Below, piece by piece: positions 35,503 through 44,865 of a stretch of 64,000 nt of DNA. The notes under the pieces were generated by a model. It saw nothing but the letters and a program-made list of their open reading frames with translations, was not told the DNA's origin and made no database searches. The DNA lies in NCBI RefSeq assembly GCF_014205215.1, contig NZ_JACHNC010000001.1, positions 8,552,501-8,616,500 of the forward strand. Reading direction: 5' to 3'. A program made the translations under genes and the position numbers. Origin of the DNA: Actinoplanes lobatus. GTDB taxonomy: Bacteria > Actinomycetota > Actinomycetes > Mycobacteriales > Micromonosporaceae. How positions within the stretch are numbered: the first letter of the stretch is position 1; every line of letters starts with the position of its first letter.

Positions 35503-35706
35503 CTAGTCCCACGGGAAGTTCCCGTACCTGTAGACGTACGGGTAGTTCCAGTCGTACGGGTAGTCCCCGTAGTTGTAGGCGTACGGGTAGTACCCGTAAC
35601 AGTCCCACGCCGGGCAATCGTCGGCGGCAGACGCCGGCATCACTCCGAGTGTCGCACCTGCTACGAGTCCGACACCCACTGACAACATCTTCTTCACTGC
35701 ACTCAT
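35503..35706 (-). CDS. Tiny secreted Tyr/Pro-rich peptide
   Basis: 67 aa. The ATG at 35706 has ggaggg 6 nt upstream. The signal peptide (KKMLSVGVGLVAGATLG, cleavage after PASA near residue 27) leaves about 40 residues. Of these 12 are Tyr, arranged in YPY repeats (YPYAYNYGD, YPYDWN, YPYVYRYG), preceded by two Cys in DDCPAWDCYG. At DNA level tacccgtacg recurs at each repeat. I recognise no family. It could be a surface-adhesive or structural peptide. A role as a substrate for a modifying enzyme is speculative, although a radical SAM gene and a fragment of one lie nearby. Confidence 0.7.
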   Translation of the reverse strand: MSAVKKMLSVGVGLVAGATLGVMPASAADDCPAWDCYGYYPYAYNYGDYPYDWNYPYVYRYGNFPWD

Positions 35707-35954
35707 GGCCTGCCCTCCTCGCTGGCCGAGACTCCTTGTCCTTCGAGCCCACCACACGCTTCCGGGCGCCGTGCCGTCTTGCCCGGCTCCTGCCCGATCC
35801 GCCGAACCTGCCTGACCGAACAGATACTCCGTCCGCAGTCAGCCCCATCACCGCGACCACGGCGTACAATGCGCTCCGATCCGCGCCATCCGGGCGCTCG
35901 CACGCACCGGGCCGCTCTCCCCACACGGCCATGCGACCGGTCGGGTCTATGTCC

Positions 35955-36226
35955 TGTTCCCGAGCGGCTTCCTGCCGATGGCCGCCGGCAACGTCCGCGA
36001 TCAGCCGCTGACCGACATCTACCGCTCCTCGTCGCTGTTCACGGCCCTGCGCGACCCGGACCGGCTGGGCGGCCGGTGCGGGGTGTGCGAGTTCCGCACG
36101 GTCTGCGGCGGCTCACGGGCCCGGGCGTACGCGACGACCGGTGACGTCTTCGCCGAAGAACCCACGTGTTCGTACCGGCCGGGATCCTGGCATGATGGGA
36201 GGCCTTCGATGACCACTGTGGACTAG
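35955..36226 (+). pseudogene. Remnant of a second radical SAM/SPASM gene (C-terminal 90 codons)
   Basis: The frame from 35955 encodes the same C-terminus as the gene at 32.6 kb (FPSGFLPMAAGNVRDQPL ... CGVCEFRTVCGG) without the catalytic radical SAM part. It diverges from copy 1 after about 36199 and ends at the TAG at 36226. An in-frame ATG at 35978 exists, but no ribosome site supports it. Most differences from copy 1 are silent, so this looks like the remains of a once-functional paralogue. It sits 11 bp before a methyltransferase gene. Confidence 0.8.
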
Positions 36227-36237
36227 AGGAGCCGCTC

Positions 36238-37032
36238 GTGGCGGACACGGCCGGGCAGAACCTGGACACCAGCATCCCGCACTCGGCACGGCTGTGGAAC
36301 TACTGGCTCGGCGGCAAGGACAACTTCCAGGCGGACCGGGATGCCGGTGACGCCATCGCCGGGATGCTGCCGTCGATCGTCACCCTGGCCCGGGAGGACC
36401 GCCGGTTCCTGCGCCGCTCGGTCGAGCACATGGTCCGCGACGGTGGCATCCGCCAGATTCTGGACATCGGCACCGGCCTGCCGACCGCCGACAACACCCA
36501 TCAGGTGGCGCAGGAGGTCGCGCCGGAGACCAGGGTGGTCTACGTCGACAACGATCCGCTGGTGCTGGTGCACGCCCGGGCGCTGCTGTCCGGCACGGCG
36601 GAAGGCGAGACCAACTACGTCGAGGCCGATCTGAACGACCCGGATGCGATCCTGCGGGCCGCCCGGCAGACCCTCGACTTCTCCCGGCCGGTCGCGCTGA
36701 CCCTGCTCGGCATCGTGCACTTCCTGCGCGACGACGATCTTGCGTACGAGGTGGTGCGCCGCCTGGTCGACGCGGTGCCGCCGGGCAGCTACCTGGCGAT
36801 CGCGCACGGCTGCTACGACATCAACACGGCCGAGGCGAACCGCATCGTCGACTTCTGGAACGAGCGCGGCACCCCGAAGATCAAGTACCGCAGCGCCAAG
36901 GAGATCACCGCCTTCTTCGACGGTCTGCGGCTGCTGGAGCCGGGCGTCGTCCCGTGCAACCGGTGGCAGCCGGACGCCCACACCGGCGACGTCGACGTGA
37001 ACCAGTACTGCGGCGTCGCCGTCAAGCAGTGA
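36238..37032 (+). CDS. SAM-dependent methyltransferase, DUF574/SAV2177 family
   Basis: 264 aa from the GTG at 36238, with gaggag 7 nt upstream. Typical features of this actinomycete family are the opening HSARLWNYWLGGKDNF, motif I-like ILDIGTGLPTADN, the acidic strand VVYVDNDPLVLVHARALL and LTLLGIVHFLRDD. The substrate is not known for most members. Many actinomycete genomes encode dozens of these, often next to regulators. Immediately 3' lies the 34-bp tandem array. Confidence 0.93.
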   Translation: MADTAGQNLDTSIPHSARLWNYWLGGKDNFQADRDAGDAIAGMLPSIVTLAREDRRFLRRSVEHMVRDGGIRQILDIGTGLPTADNTHQVAQEVAPETRVVYVDNDPLVLVHARALLSGTAEGETNYVEADLNDPDAILRAARQTLDFSRPVALTLLGIVHFLRDDDLAYEVVRRLVDAVPPGSYLAIAHGCYDINTAEANRIVDFWNERGTPKIKYRSAKEITAFFDGLRLLEPGVVPCNRWQPDAHTGDVDVNQYCGVAVKQ

Positions 37033-37041
37033 CCCTGCCCA

Positions 37042-37211
37042 AATCGGTGAACACCCGCTCCCGGAGTGCCTGCCCAATCGCTGAGCACCCGCTCCCGGAG
37101 TGCCTGCTCAATCGCTGAGCACCCGCTCCCGGAGTGCCTGCTCAATCGCTGAGCACCCGCTCCCGGAGCGCCTGCTCAATCGGCGAGCAGGCGCTCCCGG
37201 AGCGCCGCGAG
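37042..37211. repeat. Five tandem 34-bp units derived from a gene's 3' end
   Basis: Units start at 37042, 37076, 37110, 37144 and 37178, an exact 34-bp period around the core cacccgctcccggag. The last unit is the real end of the phosphatase gene on the minus strand. The others repeat its final codons: each, read on the minus strand, encodes LRERVLSD or a close variant followed by a stop. The array has thus grown out of the coding terminus, leaving four extra copies downstream of the stop. Confidence 0.95.
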
Positions 37212-37877
37212 GTCGCCGGGCATGAGCCCGGCGGCCAGCAGGCACGCCTCCACGTCGATGGCGCCGAGCAGTTCGTTCAGTGCCTCGGCGATGGTCGTGC
37301 CGCGCGACGCCAGCCGGGCCGCCACCGGATCGTCGTCGTCCTCGAAATACCGCCGCAGGCGCTCCTCACTCACCGTGTAGTCGTCGATGATCGCCTCGGC
37401 GCCGACCCCGGCCAGCGCGAGCAGCAGCAGCGAGACGAGTCCGGTCCGGTCGCGCCCGATCCCGCAGTGCACCACCACTCCGCCGGGAACGGCCCGCGCC
37501 ACCACGGTCACCGCGGCCACGCAGCGTGCCGCCTTCCGCTCGAGAAACGGCCGATAGTAGAGCGGCGTCCCGTCCACGTCATCGTCGATGATGCTGTACC
37601 AGAACTCGGCGTCGTCGTTGTCGTCCAACGGCACCCGGACCACCGTGATCCCCTCCGGACGGGTCACCGCCGCCGTCCACTCGTCGGGCTCACGGAGGTC
37701 GACAACCGTACGAATGCCGTGGTCGTGCAGGGAGACCCACCCGGCGGGAGAGAGCCGGTCGAGGCTGTCGGCCCGGACGACAGCGCCGTGCCGGACGGCG
37801 CGGCCGTCGCCGGCCGGGAGTCCGCCGAGGTCACGGACGTTCCAGCAGCCGTCCCAGTCCAGATGCCGATCGATCAC
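37176..37877 (-). CDS. Tyrosine-specific protein phosphatase (Tyr_phosphatase_3)
   Basis: 233 aa from the GTG at 37877; the ATG at 37922 would add 15 residues. The N-terminal LDWDGCWNVRDLGGLP and the P-loop VVHCGIGRDRTG (CxxGxxR) are diagnostic for this family of tyrosine/lipid phosphatases. The Asp-rich stretch DDNDDAEF is unusual. The physiological substrate is unknown. Its last codons have been amplified into a 34-bp tandem array beyond the stop. Confidence 0.9.
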   Translation of the reverse strand: MIDRHLDWDGCWNVRDLGGLPAGDGRAVRHGAVVRADSLDRLSPAGWVSLHDHGIRTVVDLREPDEWTAAVTRPEGITVVRVPLDDNDDAEFWYSIIDDDVDGTPLYYRPFLERKAARCVAAVTVVARAVPGGVVVHCGIGRDRTGLVSLLLLALAGVGAEAIIDDYTVSEERLRRYFEDDDDPVAARLASRGTTIAEALNELLGAIDVEACLLAAGLMPGDLAALRERLLAD

Positions 37878-38200
37878 CGCCACAGTCTGCCAGCATGCAC
37901 CGGCCGGAATCGCCGCCGACATGCGCCCGCCGTTTCTCTCTACAGAACCTGTGTGGCCGAGGTCCGCGTCTCACTTCCGGTTCTTTTCCTTGTACGCGTG
38001 TCCCCGTCCCGTCCTATCAGGGCAGTCCCGTCCGGTCGGCGCGATCTCGCTGCCCACTCCGGCCTGTGCCGCCCCCGCCGGGCTGAGATCGGTCGAACAC
38101 CCCCGCATGTGCTGCCGCTCGCTCCAGGTGGGTGGTTGCGGTCGTGGCCCGCCAGGCAACCGGGGCGCCGCTCCCTCTGGGCGGGTGGTTACGGTCGTGC

Positions 38201-38400
38201 TCGCCAAGCACCCGAGGCGCCACTCCCGACCGTCACGCCACTCCCGCCAGGCGGGTGATTGCGGTCGTGCTCGCCAAGCACCCGAGGCGCCACCCCCGGC
38301 CGTCACGCCACTCCCGCCAGGCGGGTGGTTACGGTCGTGCTCGCCAAGCACCCGAGGCGCCACCCCCGGCCGTCACGCCACTCGCGTCGGGTGGGTGGTG
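38201..38400. repeat. Tandem 70-bp array
   Basis: tcgccaagcacccgaggcgc starts at 38201, 38271 and 38341, a 70-bp period; each unit continues with ccgtcacgccactcccgcc or a variant. A more diverged unit precedes it from about 38140. It corresponds to the 71-bp array in locus A. Confidence 0.9.
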
Positions 38401-38741
38401 GCGCTTGGTGCCGGTCGCGCCACGGGGAACCCGTCGGAAGTCACTCACCGTGACCGTGATGGGGCGCATGAGGTTGCGTGGTTCATCCGTGCTGTTCTGG
38501 AGTCTCTTTCTAGGCTGTCGCCGGGTGGATGCCAAGTCGCCTCTTCGCGTGTTTCCCGTCTTCGCCGCGAGGTTTGGCCGGTCGCCGTCGGCCGCGCGAG
38601 TCATCCGCAGGCATCGATGTAGATCTTGGGTGATCGTCACCGAACGTGCGATCTTGCGCCATTGTGGCCATCCGGGAGTCGTCTTCTTGGTCGCCCACGG
38701 CCGAATCCGCAATCCCTCGACGGCAGGACGCGTCACCCGGA

Positions 38742-38793
38742 GCGATCTTGAACGATTTACCACCCGAGGCGGTGGTAAATCGTTCAAGATCGC
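38742..38793. other. Perfect 23-bp-stem hairpin of unknown role
   Basis: Arms 38742-38764 and 38771-38793 are exact reverse complements (left arm begins gcgatcttgaacgattt) around the 6-nt loop cgaggc. The arms are AT-richer than the surroundings. It is far from both neighbouring genes (about 0.9 kb on each side), so a terminator for them is unlikely. A second small hairpin (ggcgaaa/tttcgcc, 38837-38857) follows. Confidence 0.85.
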
Positions 38794-39360
38794 ACAACAG
38801 CGGCACGCAAAGCGGGCGAAACGGGCACCTGTTTCCGGCGAAAGCCTCATTTTCGCCTAGCGAGGCGGACGGCGCCCCCGTTTGGCGGTTCGCCCGACCG
38901 GGCGCTTGACGTAGAACCGCGAACGCCCATGAAGGAGACTCCCGGATGTATCCGATAGCCCAAGGTCTTCCAGCGGAAATGGATCATGGGCGATGGTTGG
39001 CCGCTGGACAACAGCCAGGAATCAAGATCGGCCCGACAGCCGCCATCGCCCAAGATCGCCGGTGAGTCGGGGTGACACCGCAGCCATCCGAATGCGCGAC
39101 TCGACATCGCGGCCACCCACAACCAAGAAACAGGCTCTCTGGCTACCCCTATCCTCCACAAAGGGCTGGTGAACCGGGTTCCCCGCTCACGCGAAGTGCC
39201 GGCCGGCCAGGCTTTCGGCGGTGAACGCACACGAAAGCCGCCACGTGAGCGGCCATCGCCGCGATAGGCCACGTAGGCGACCACGACACCGCCGCCGTGC
39301 GCGCCCACCGTCGTGAAAGCAGGACCACCCACCTCGGGCGACCGGCGTAACGGCCGAAAG

Positions 39361-39573
39361 CAGGCAACCCCGATGCCTGGGAAGCAAAACCGCTACCACC
39401 CACCCAGACGGAGCGGAGTGACGGCCGGGACCAGGCAACCCCGATGCCTGGGAAGCAAAACCGCGACCACCCACCCAGACGGAGCGGAGTGACGGCCGGG
39501 AGCAGGCAACCCCGATGCCTGGGAAGCAAAACCGCGACCACCCGCCCAGCGTGACCAAAGTGGTGACGACCAC
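39361..39573. repeat. Tandem 71-bp array, inverted relative to the left array
   Basis: caggcaaccccgatgcctgg starts at 39361, 39432 and 39503 (period 71). Each unit contains a small perfect hairpin (ccaggca/tgcctgg) and, in the first two units, cccacccagacggagcggag. The last unit is incomplete. Confidence 0.9.
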
Positions 39574-39694
39574 CGATCTCAGCCCGGCGGGCGCGGCACA
39601 GGCCGGAGCAGGCAGCAAGCACGCGCCGACCGGACGGGACGGCCCTGATCAGGCGGGGACGAGGGCACTCGTACAAGAAGGCCTTGAAAGATCT

Positions 39695-42274
39695 TCAGCC
39701 AGCAGCCGCCGGGCGAATGGTGACGGTGATGCCGGGCGGAGCGTTCACCTCGATCTCGGGCGCGCCGCCGGTTCGGCGCCACGAAACGGAGAGGCGGCCG
39801 TACGGGGTGCCGACGTGGGCGCGCACCCACTCGACACCGCACGAAAGGTCGGGGTCGATCGTCACGGTGCGGTAGCCGGGTGAGGTGGGCTGGATGCCGG
39901 CCACCCGCCGGTACAGCCAGTCGTCGACGCAGCCGAAGGCGTAGTGGTTGAGTGACACCGGCCGGACCGTCCCGTCCGGGGCTATCGCGTCCCAGGATTC
40001 CCAGACGGTGGTGGCGCCGCGGTCCACCTCGTACAGCCAGGACGGCATCTCGGACTGCCACAGCACCCGCCGGGCGAGGTCGCGGTGGCCGTGGTCCCAG
40101 AGCACGTCGAGCAGGTACGGCACGGACAGGAACCCGGTGTCGAGGCGGCCGCCGCGGGCTTCGACGAGGGCGGCGAGCCGGGCCGCCGCCTCGGTCCGCA
40201 ACGGTGGAGGGAGCATGTCGAAGGCGAGGGCGAGCACGTACATGCCCTGGAGGTCGACGTCGAAGCAGCGGGACGGGTCGAAGGACGCGCGTACGGCGGC
40301 GGCGCGCCGGTCGAGGTCGTCGGCGAGTTCGGTCCGGCCGAGGACGCGGGCGGCACGGGCCGTGACGGTGAGTGTCTGCGCCCGGAACATCGGCGCGACG
40401 ACCGGCCCGGTCAGTGTCGGCGCGATGCCGATGGCCTCGTGCAGCGGCCGGCCTTCCATGGTGCTGGGTGTCAGCCAGTCGCCGAAGTGGTCGCCGTCGT
40501 CGTAGCCGGGTGACGACTGGTGTTCGATCCAGGCGAGCATGGCGTCCAGGTTGCCGGCGAGGATCCGGCGGTCGCCGGTGCGCTCGTAGAGGGTCCACGG
40601 GACGAGGGCGATCGCGTCGCTCCAGCCGGCCGCCGCCACGATGCCGCCGATCCCGGACGCGGTGGCGGCGTGTTCGGCGTCCCACGGCGTGTAGGGCGAC
40701 ATGATCGGGATCCGGCCGTCGGGCATCTGGTCGGCGCGCAGGTTCGCCAGCCAGCGGTTCAGGAACGGCACCACCTGCGCGTTGTTGGTCGCGGCGGCGG
40801 CGAACACCTGGATGTCGCCGGTCCAGCCGGCGCGTTCGCGTTGCGGGCAGTCGGTCGGTACGGACAGGAAGTTGCCGCGCTGGCTCCACACCACGTTGCG
40901 GTGCAGCCGGTCGAGGCGGGTGTCGGAGGTCTGGAAGGAGCCGGTCCACTCGATGTCGCTGGAGAGCACGACCGCCTGGATCTCGTCGACGGCCACGGCG
41001 CCACGGATTCGGGCGTAACGGAATCCGTGGAAGGTGAACTCCGGCTCGTACGTCTCAGGACCGGGTCCGCCTGTCACGTACACGTCGGTCTGCTCTTTGT
41101 TGATCCCGGTGATGTTGGTGAACCACGAGCCGTCCGCGGCGAGGGCCTCGGTGTGTTCGATGGTGACCGCCTGCCCGGCGCCCGCGGCTCGCAGGGTGAG
41201 GCGCACCCGGCCGGCGAGAACCTGGCCGAAGTCGGCGATCCAGCCGGCCTCGGCGTCGCCGGTGACCGTGACGGCCGGGAGGGTGAGCACCCGTCGCACC
41301 GGTTCGCCGGTGAACGGCCGCAGCGTGCCGGTGTCCTCTTCGGTGACGGTCACCGGTTTCCAGTCGCCGTCGTCGAAGCCGGGCGCGTCCCATCCTGGCA
41401 GTTCCCGACGACGGTCGTAGTGTTCGCCGACGAACAGGTCGGCGTACGCCCACGGGCCGGCGGCACTGCGCACGTCGGCGCCGGAGACGATCAGTTCGGT
41501 GCCGCCGTCGGCGTGGTCGAGGTGGAGTTGCCAGGTGGCGCTGGTCTCGGCGCCGAACTGGGCGCTCGATCCGGTGACGCCGATCCGCCCGGCCCACCAG
41601 CCGTCGGCCAGCGCGACGCCGAGCACGTTGTCGCCGTCGGCGAGCAGGGCGGTGACGTCGTAGCACTGCACCGAGACCCGGTGCCGGTAGCTGTCGAAAC
41701 CGGGTGCGAGCACCTGGTCGCCGACCGGCCGGCCGTTGATCCGCGCGGTGTAGACGCCGTGCGCGGTGGCGTAGAGGCGGGCCCGGACGAGGCCGTCGCG
41801 GACCCGGAACCGCTGGCGCATCAGCCGCACCGGGCGTAGTCGCTGCTCGACCGGGCTGTCCGGCCGCTTGCCGGCGATCCAGTCGAAGAGGCTCCATCGT
41901 TCGAGCGCGGTGGGCTCCTGCTCCGGCCGGATCCAGGCGGCCCGCCAGTCGCTCGCCTCCAGCAGTCCGGTCTCGAAGGCCGCGGTGGTCCAGCCGGTCG
42001 GTTCGGCGGCGGCGTCGAGCCACGCCCGGACCCGCCACCGGTACGCCCGGTTCGAACCGAGTGCGGCGCCCGCGTACTCGATGGCGGGAAATCCGTCCTC
42101 GCTCGTGATCCGGCCACTGCGCCAGACCGGTTCGCCGTCCGCACGGTCGACCTCGATCTCGCACGCGTCCATCACGCCGGCGGCGGTCCAGCTGAGCCGG
42201 GGCCGGCGCACGCCGATGCCGAGGGGCTGGTCCAGGTATTCGACGCGCAGGTCACGGCACCGCTGATCAGGCAT
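39695..42274 (-). CDS. Alpha-L-rhamnosidase (GH78)
   Basis: 859 aa without a signal peptide, so probably cytoplasmic. N-terminal beta domains (YLDQPLGIGVRRPRLSW; LYATAHGVYTARINGRPVG) precede the (alpha/alpha)6 catalytic barrel, which has VPTDCPQRERAGWTGDIQVF and later DHFGDWLTP and TVWESWD; Asp/Glu residues in these stretches are the usual catalytic and binding positions. The C-terminal beta-sandwich starts about GYRTVTIDPDL. It would release terminal rhamnose from plant glycosides or polysaccharide fragments. No sugar transporter or regulator is adjacent. Confidence 0.95.
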   Translation of the reverse strand: MPDQRCRDLRVEYLDQPLGIGVRRPRLSWTAAGVMDACEIEVDRADGEPVWRSGRITSEDGFPAIEYAGAALGSNRAYRWRVRAWLDAAAEPTGWTTAAFETGLLEASDWRAAWIRPEQEPTALERWSLFDWIAGKRPDSPVEQRLRPVRLMRQRFRVRDGLVRARLYATAHGVYTARINGRPVGDQVLAPGFDSYRHRVSVQCYDVTALLADGDNVLGVALADGWWAGRIGVTGSSAQFGAETSATWQLHLDHADGGTELIVSGADVRSAAGPWAYADLFVGEHYDRRRELPGWDAPGFDDGDWKPVTVTEEDTGTLRPFTGEPVRRVLTLPAVTVTGDAEAGWIADFGQVLAGRVRLTLRAAGAGQAVTIEHTEALAADGSWFTNITGINKEQTDVYVTGGPGPETYEPEFTFHGFRYARIRGAVAVDEIQAVVLSSDIEWTGSFQTSDTRLDRLHRNVVWSQRGNFLSVPTDCPQRERAGWTGDIQVFAAAATNNAQVVPFLNRWLANLRADQMPDGRIPIMSPYTPWDAEHAATASGIGGIVAAAGWSDAIALVPWTLYERTGDRRILAGNLDAMLAWIEHQSSPGYDDGDHFGDWLTPSTMEGRPLHEAIGIAPTLTGPVVAPMFRAQTLTVTARAARVLGRTELADDLDRRAAAVRASFDPSRCFDVDLQGMYVLALAFDMLPPPLRTEAAARLAALVEARGGRLDTGFLSVPYLLDVLWDHGHRDLARRVLWQSEMPSWLYEVDRGATTVWESWDAIAPDGTVRPVSLNHYAFGCVDDWLYRRVAGIQPTSPGYRTVTIDPDLSCGVEWVRAHVGTPYGRLSVSWRRTGGAPEIEVNAPPGITVTIRPAAAG

Positions 42275-42333
42275 GGCGACACGCTAGAAGCCAAAAACCG
42301 AGAAGACAAGGTTTTTGTACGCGCGGCGCACGG

Positions 42334-42939
42334 TCAGTGGGTGCCCTCCATTCGCCGCATCCGATAGATGACGTCCCCGGCCAGATCCTCGCGCCGCCGC
42401 CGGGCCTCCTCGCCGAGCTCCTCGATCCGGGCCAGCGCCGTGGCCCGCTTGTCGTCCAGGCTGTTGACCCGTTCGGCATGCGCGTGCCGGGCGTCGGCGA
42501 CGACCGTGGAGGCCCGCAGCTCCGCATCGCTGACCAGCAGGCTCGCCTCGACGGACGCCTTCTTCAGCAGTTCGTCCGCCTCCCGCCGGGCCTCGGCGAG
42601 ACGCTCGTCGGCGGTGCGCTGGGCCAGCCGCATCAGCCGCGGCGAGACCGGGGTGGGCGACGCCCGTACGGCCGCGGCCCGCGCCTGTTCCAGTTCGGCT
42701 CGCAGGGCGGCGGCCCGTTCCTGCGCGCGGGCGCACTTGCGTTCCAGTTTGCGCAGGTGCCCGACCAGGTCGTCGTATTCGAGCCGTTCCGCGAGCGCCC
42801 GGTTCTCGGCGGCGAGCCGCTGCATCTCCCCGGCCACGTCGTCGAGGAACCGGTTGACCTCACCCTCGTGATATCCGCGCGCGCCGACCGGGGGCTCCCG
42901 GAACTCGACCTTGCCGACGTCGGCGGGGGTGAATGACAC
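42334..42939 (-). CDS. DivIVA-domain coiled-coil protein
   Basis: 201 aa. The GTG at 42939 is chosen because the protein then opens VSFTPADVGKVEFREPP, the DivIVA/Wag31 consensus start, and aaggtgg lies 9 nt upstream. The membrane-binding DivIVA part ends with GYHEGEVNRFLDDV. A long charged coiled coil follows (about 45-190, with AARLRAE-type heptads and many Ala/Arg/Glu). Such proteins mark curved membrane or poles and can scaffold growth or septation complexes. It is shorter than the essential Wag31 and likely a paralogue. Confidence 0.85.
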   Translation of the reverse strand: MSFTPADVGKVEFREPPVGARGYHEGEVNRFLDDVAGEMQRLAAENRALAERLEYDDLVGHLRKLERKCARAQERAAALRAELEQARAAAVRASPTPVSPRLMRLAQRTADERLAEARREADELLKKASVEASLLVSDAELRASTVVADARHAHAERVNSLDDKRATALARIEELGEEARRRREDLAGDVIYRMRRMEGTH

Positions 42940-43009
42940 GGAGGGGTCCACCTTTCTTACCGGAAGCACGTGGACGACATTCAGATGCTGGGTGTGCACG
43001 TTCCCATAG

Positions 43010-43024
43010 GACCGTTGAACGGTC
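43010..43024. promoter_or_regulatory. Palindrome upstream of the DivIVA-like gene
   Basis: GACCGTTGAACGGTC has perfect 7-bp arms around one central base. It lies about 70 bp upstream of the gene's start. A second inverted pair, acgacgcgt/acgcgtcgt (43076-43084 and 43104-43112), is further up and could be a terminator or operator. The remaining intergenic DNA up to 43220 shows no gene. Confidence 0.5.
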
Positions 43025-43220
43025 GCTTCAGATCGTGCGCAACTCATGCCTCCGGAGGGGCGCCAAGGTGTCCGAACGACGCGTAGTGACGAAGCCCACC
43101 AAAACGCGTCGTCAGGAAGTAGACGCGACCCTCCCATCAATGTCAACACCACGTATCCGAAAGGGCTCCTCACAGTGATCGCGGGCCGAACCGACCCCCG
43201 CTGACCGTGGGTTTCGCCGC

Positions 43221-44792
43221 CTATCGGTCGAGGGTGAACGCTCCGACCAGGGCCCGTAGCTCCTCGGCCGTACGGGCCACCTCCGAGCTGGCCTGCCTGG
43301 TCTGGCCGGTGCCGTCCACCGACACCGCGCTGGCCCGTGCCACCTCGGCGATGCTGATCGCGATCCGGCTGCTGCCGCCCGCCACCTCGCTGATGCTGCG
43401 GCTCATCTCCGCCGTGGTGGCGGTCTGCTCCTCCACCGCGCTGGCGATGGTGGTCTGGTAGTCGTTGATCCGGGCGATCACCGCGCTGATCCGGGTGATC
43501 GCCTCCACCACGCCACCGGTCTCCTGCTGGATGGTCGCGACCCGGCTGCTGATGTCATCGGTAGCCCGGGCGGTCTCCTGGGCCAGGTCCTTGACCTCGC
43601 TGGCCACCACCGCGAAACCCTTGCCCATCTCACCGGCCCGGGCCGCCTCGATGGTCGCGTTCAGCGCCAGCAGGTTCGTCTGCTCGGCGATCGACGTGAT
43701 CAGGTTGACCACGTTGCCGATCTCCACCGAGGAGGCGCCGAGCTGCTCGATGCGCTGGGTGGCGGCGGCCGCCTCGCCGACGGCCTCACCGGCGACCTGC
43801 ACGGCCCGGTTCGTGTTCTCCGAGATCTCCCGGATCGACACGCCCATCTCCTCGCTGCCCGCCGCGACGGTCTGCACGTTGCGGGAGATCTCCTCCGCCT
43901 CGCCGGAGGCCGCCGATGTCTGCTCGTCCGTCCGGTGCGCCGCCTCCGCGATCTCGTGGCTGGTGGCGGAGAGCTCGGTGGCGGCGCCGGCCAGGGTGTC
44001 GGCGTTCTCCGCCATCCGCTTCATCGTGGTGCGGATGCTCTCCACCGCGGCGTCCAGCTCGGCGGCCATCGTGCCGAGCTCGTCGCGGGTGGTGATCCCG
44101 GTCCGCCGGGTCAGGTCGCCCTGCGCGAGCGCGGCCACCACCGCGCCGACCTGGCGCACCGGCCGGAGGATCGACCGGACCAGCGGCACCGACAGCAGCA
44201 CCAGCAGGACGAGCCCGGCGGCGGCCACGCCGAGCATCCACCACCGGGCCTCGGTCTTGGTGGTCTCCATCTCCCCCTGGTGCTCGGTGATCTCGCCGTC
44301 CACCGTCTCGTGGATGGCGCTGATCTGATCGTCGACCAGGCCGTTCTGTTCGGCGACCGACGCGTACCGCTCGCGGGTCACGCTGCGCGGGTCGGCCTTC
44401 GCGTCGGTGACGAAATCGGTGACGAACGAGTTGAACGCCGCCACGTTGTCACTCAGGCCGTCGATCGCCTCGCTGACCCCGCTCTCCTCCAGGTCGTAGG
44501 AGCTCGCCGCGGCCAGCGCCTCGTCGGCCGACGCCACGTCGTCGGCGGCGTCCCCGGTCACGTCGTCGCCGTGGGCCGCCCGGTAGGCGTCGACCTTGAG
44601 CTCGGACTCCCGGGTGTCGAGGTGGTTGAGGGCGGCCTTGGTGGCGGTGTATCCGGTGAGGGCCGTCTGCTGCTCGGAGAGCTGCCGCTGCGACCAGATG
44701 CCGATGCCGGTGAGCACGAACGCCACGAGCAGCCCGGCCACCACCATCGACGACAGCCGGCGGCCCACGCTGAGGTCGGCGAGTCTGGGCAT
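43221..44792 (-). CDS. Methyl-accepting chemotaxis protein
   Basis: 523 aa from the ATG at 44792, with gggaga 5 nt upstream. Transmembrane helix 1 (about 18-37), an extracytoplasmic four-helix-type sensor rich in Asp/Glu (about 40-190), transmembrane helix 2 (about 188-208), a HAMP domain, then the signalling domain. The highly conserved hairpin tip is present: [20 protein letters not shown] followed by [15 protein letters not shown]. Ligand unknown. It implies flagellar motility or another chemosensory output, consistent with motile-spore actinomycetes. Confidence 0.96.
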   Translation of the reverse strand: MPRLADLSVGRRLSSMVVAGLLVAFVLTGIGIWSQRQLSEQQTALTGYTATKAALNHLDTRESELKVDAYRAAHGDDVTGDAADDVASADEALAAASSYDLEESGVSEAIDGLSDNVAAFNSFVTDFVTDAKADPRSVTRERYASVAEQNGLVDDQISAIHETVDGEITEHQGEMETTKTEARWWMLGVAAAGLVLLVLLSVPLVRSILRPVRQVGAVVAALAQGDLTRRTGITTRDELGTMAAELDAAVESIRTTMKRMAENADTLAGAATELSATSHEIAEAAHRTDEQTSAASGEAEEISRNVQTVAAGSEEMGVSIREISENTNRAVQVAGEAVGEAAAATQRIEQLGASSVEIGNVVNLITSIAEQTNLLALNATIEAARAGEMGKGFAVVASEVKDLAQETARATDDISSRVATIQQETGGVVEAITRISAVIARINDYQTTIASAVEEQTATTAEMSRSISEVAGGSSRIAISIAEVARASAVSVDGTGQTRQASSEVARTAEELRALVGAFTLDR

Positions 44793-44865
44793 GTGTTCTC
44801 CCACGGCAGCTCGGCGGAGTCCTTTCACCTACCGGTTCGACCCTTTTGGGCCAGAACTGAGGGAC

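Larger units (their letters stand above)
37950..39694. repeat. Non-coding repeat locus B (about 1.75 kb)
   Basis: No credible gene. It is a diverged copy of locus A: the terminal unit at 37951-38093, its inverted counterpart at about 39572-39699 (touching the rhamnosidase stop), 70/71-bp arrays near each end, and central blocks similar to 930-1140 of locus A. Locus B has about 650 bp of extra sequence in the middle (roughly 38500-39160). That insert holds a strong hairpin and at least five copies of caagatcg or its complement. Confidence 0.8.

Noticed and set aside
37042..37211. Transcription terminator array
   Set aside because: Units lack a convincing stem; the period and content are explained by amplification of the gene's last codons.
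38132..38860. A 242-aa plus-strand frame across locus B
   Set aside because: It is a translation of tandem repeats and hairpin sequence, has no ribosome site and no recognisable fold.
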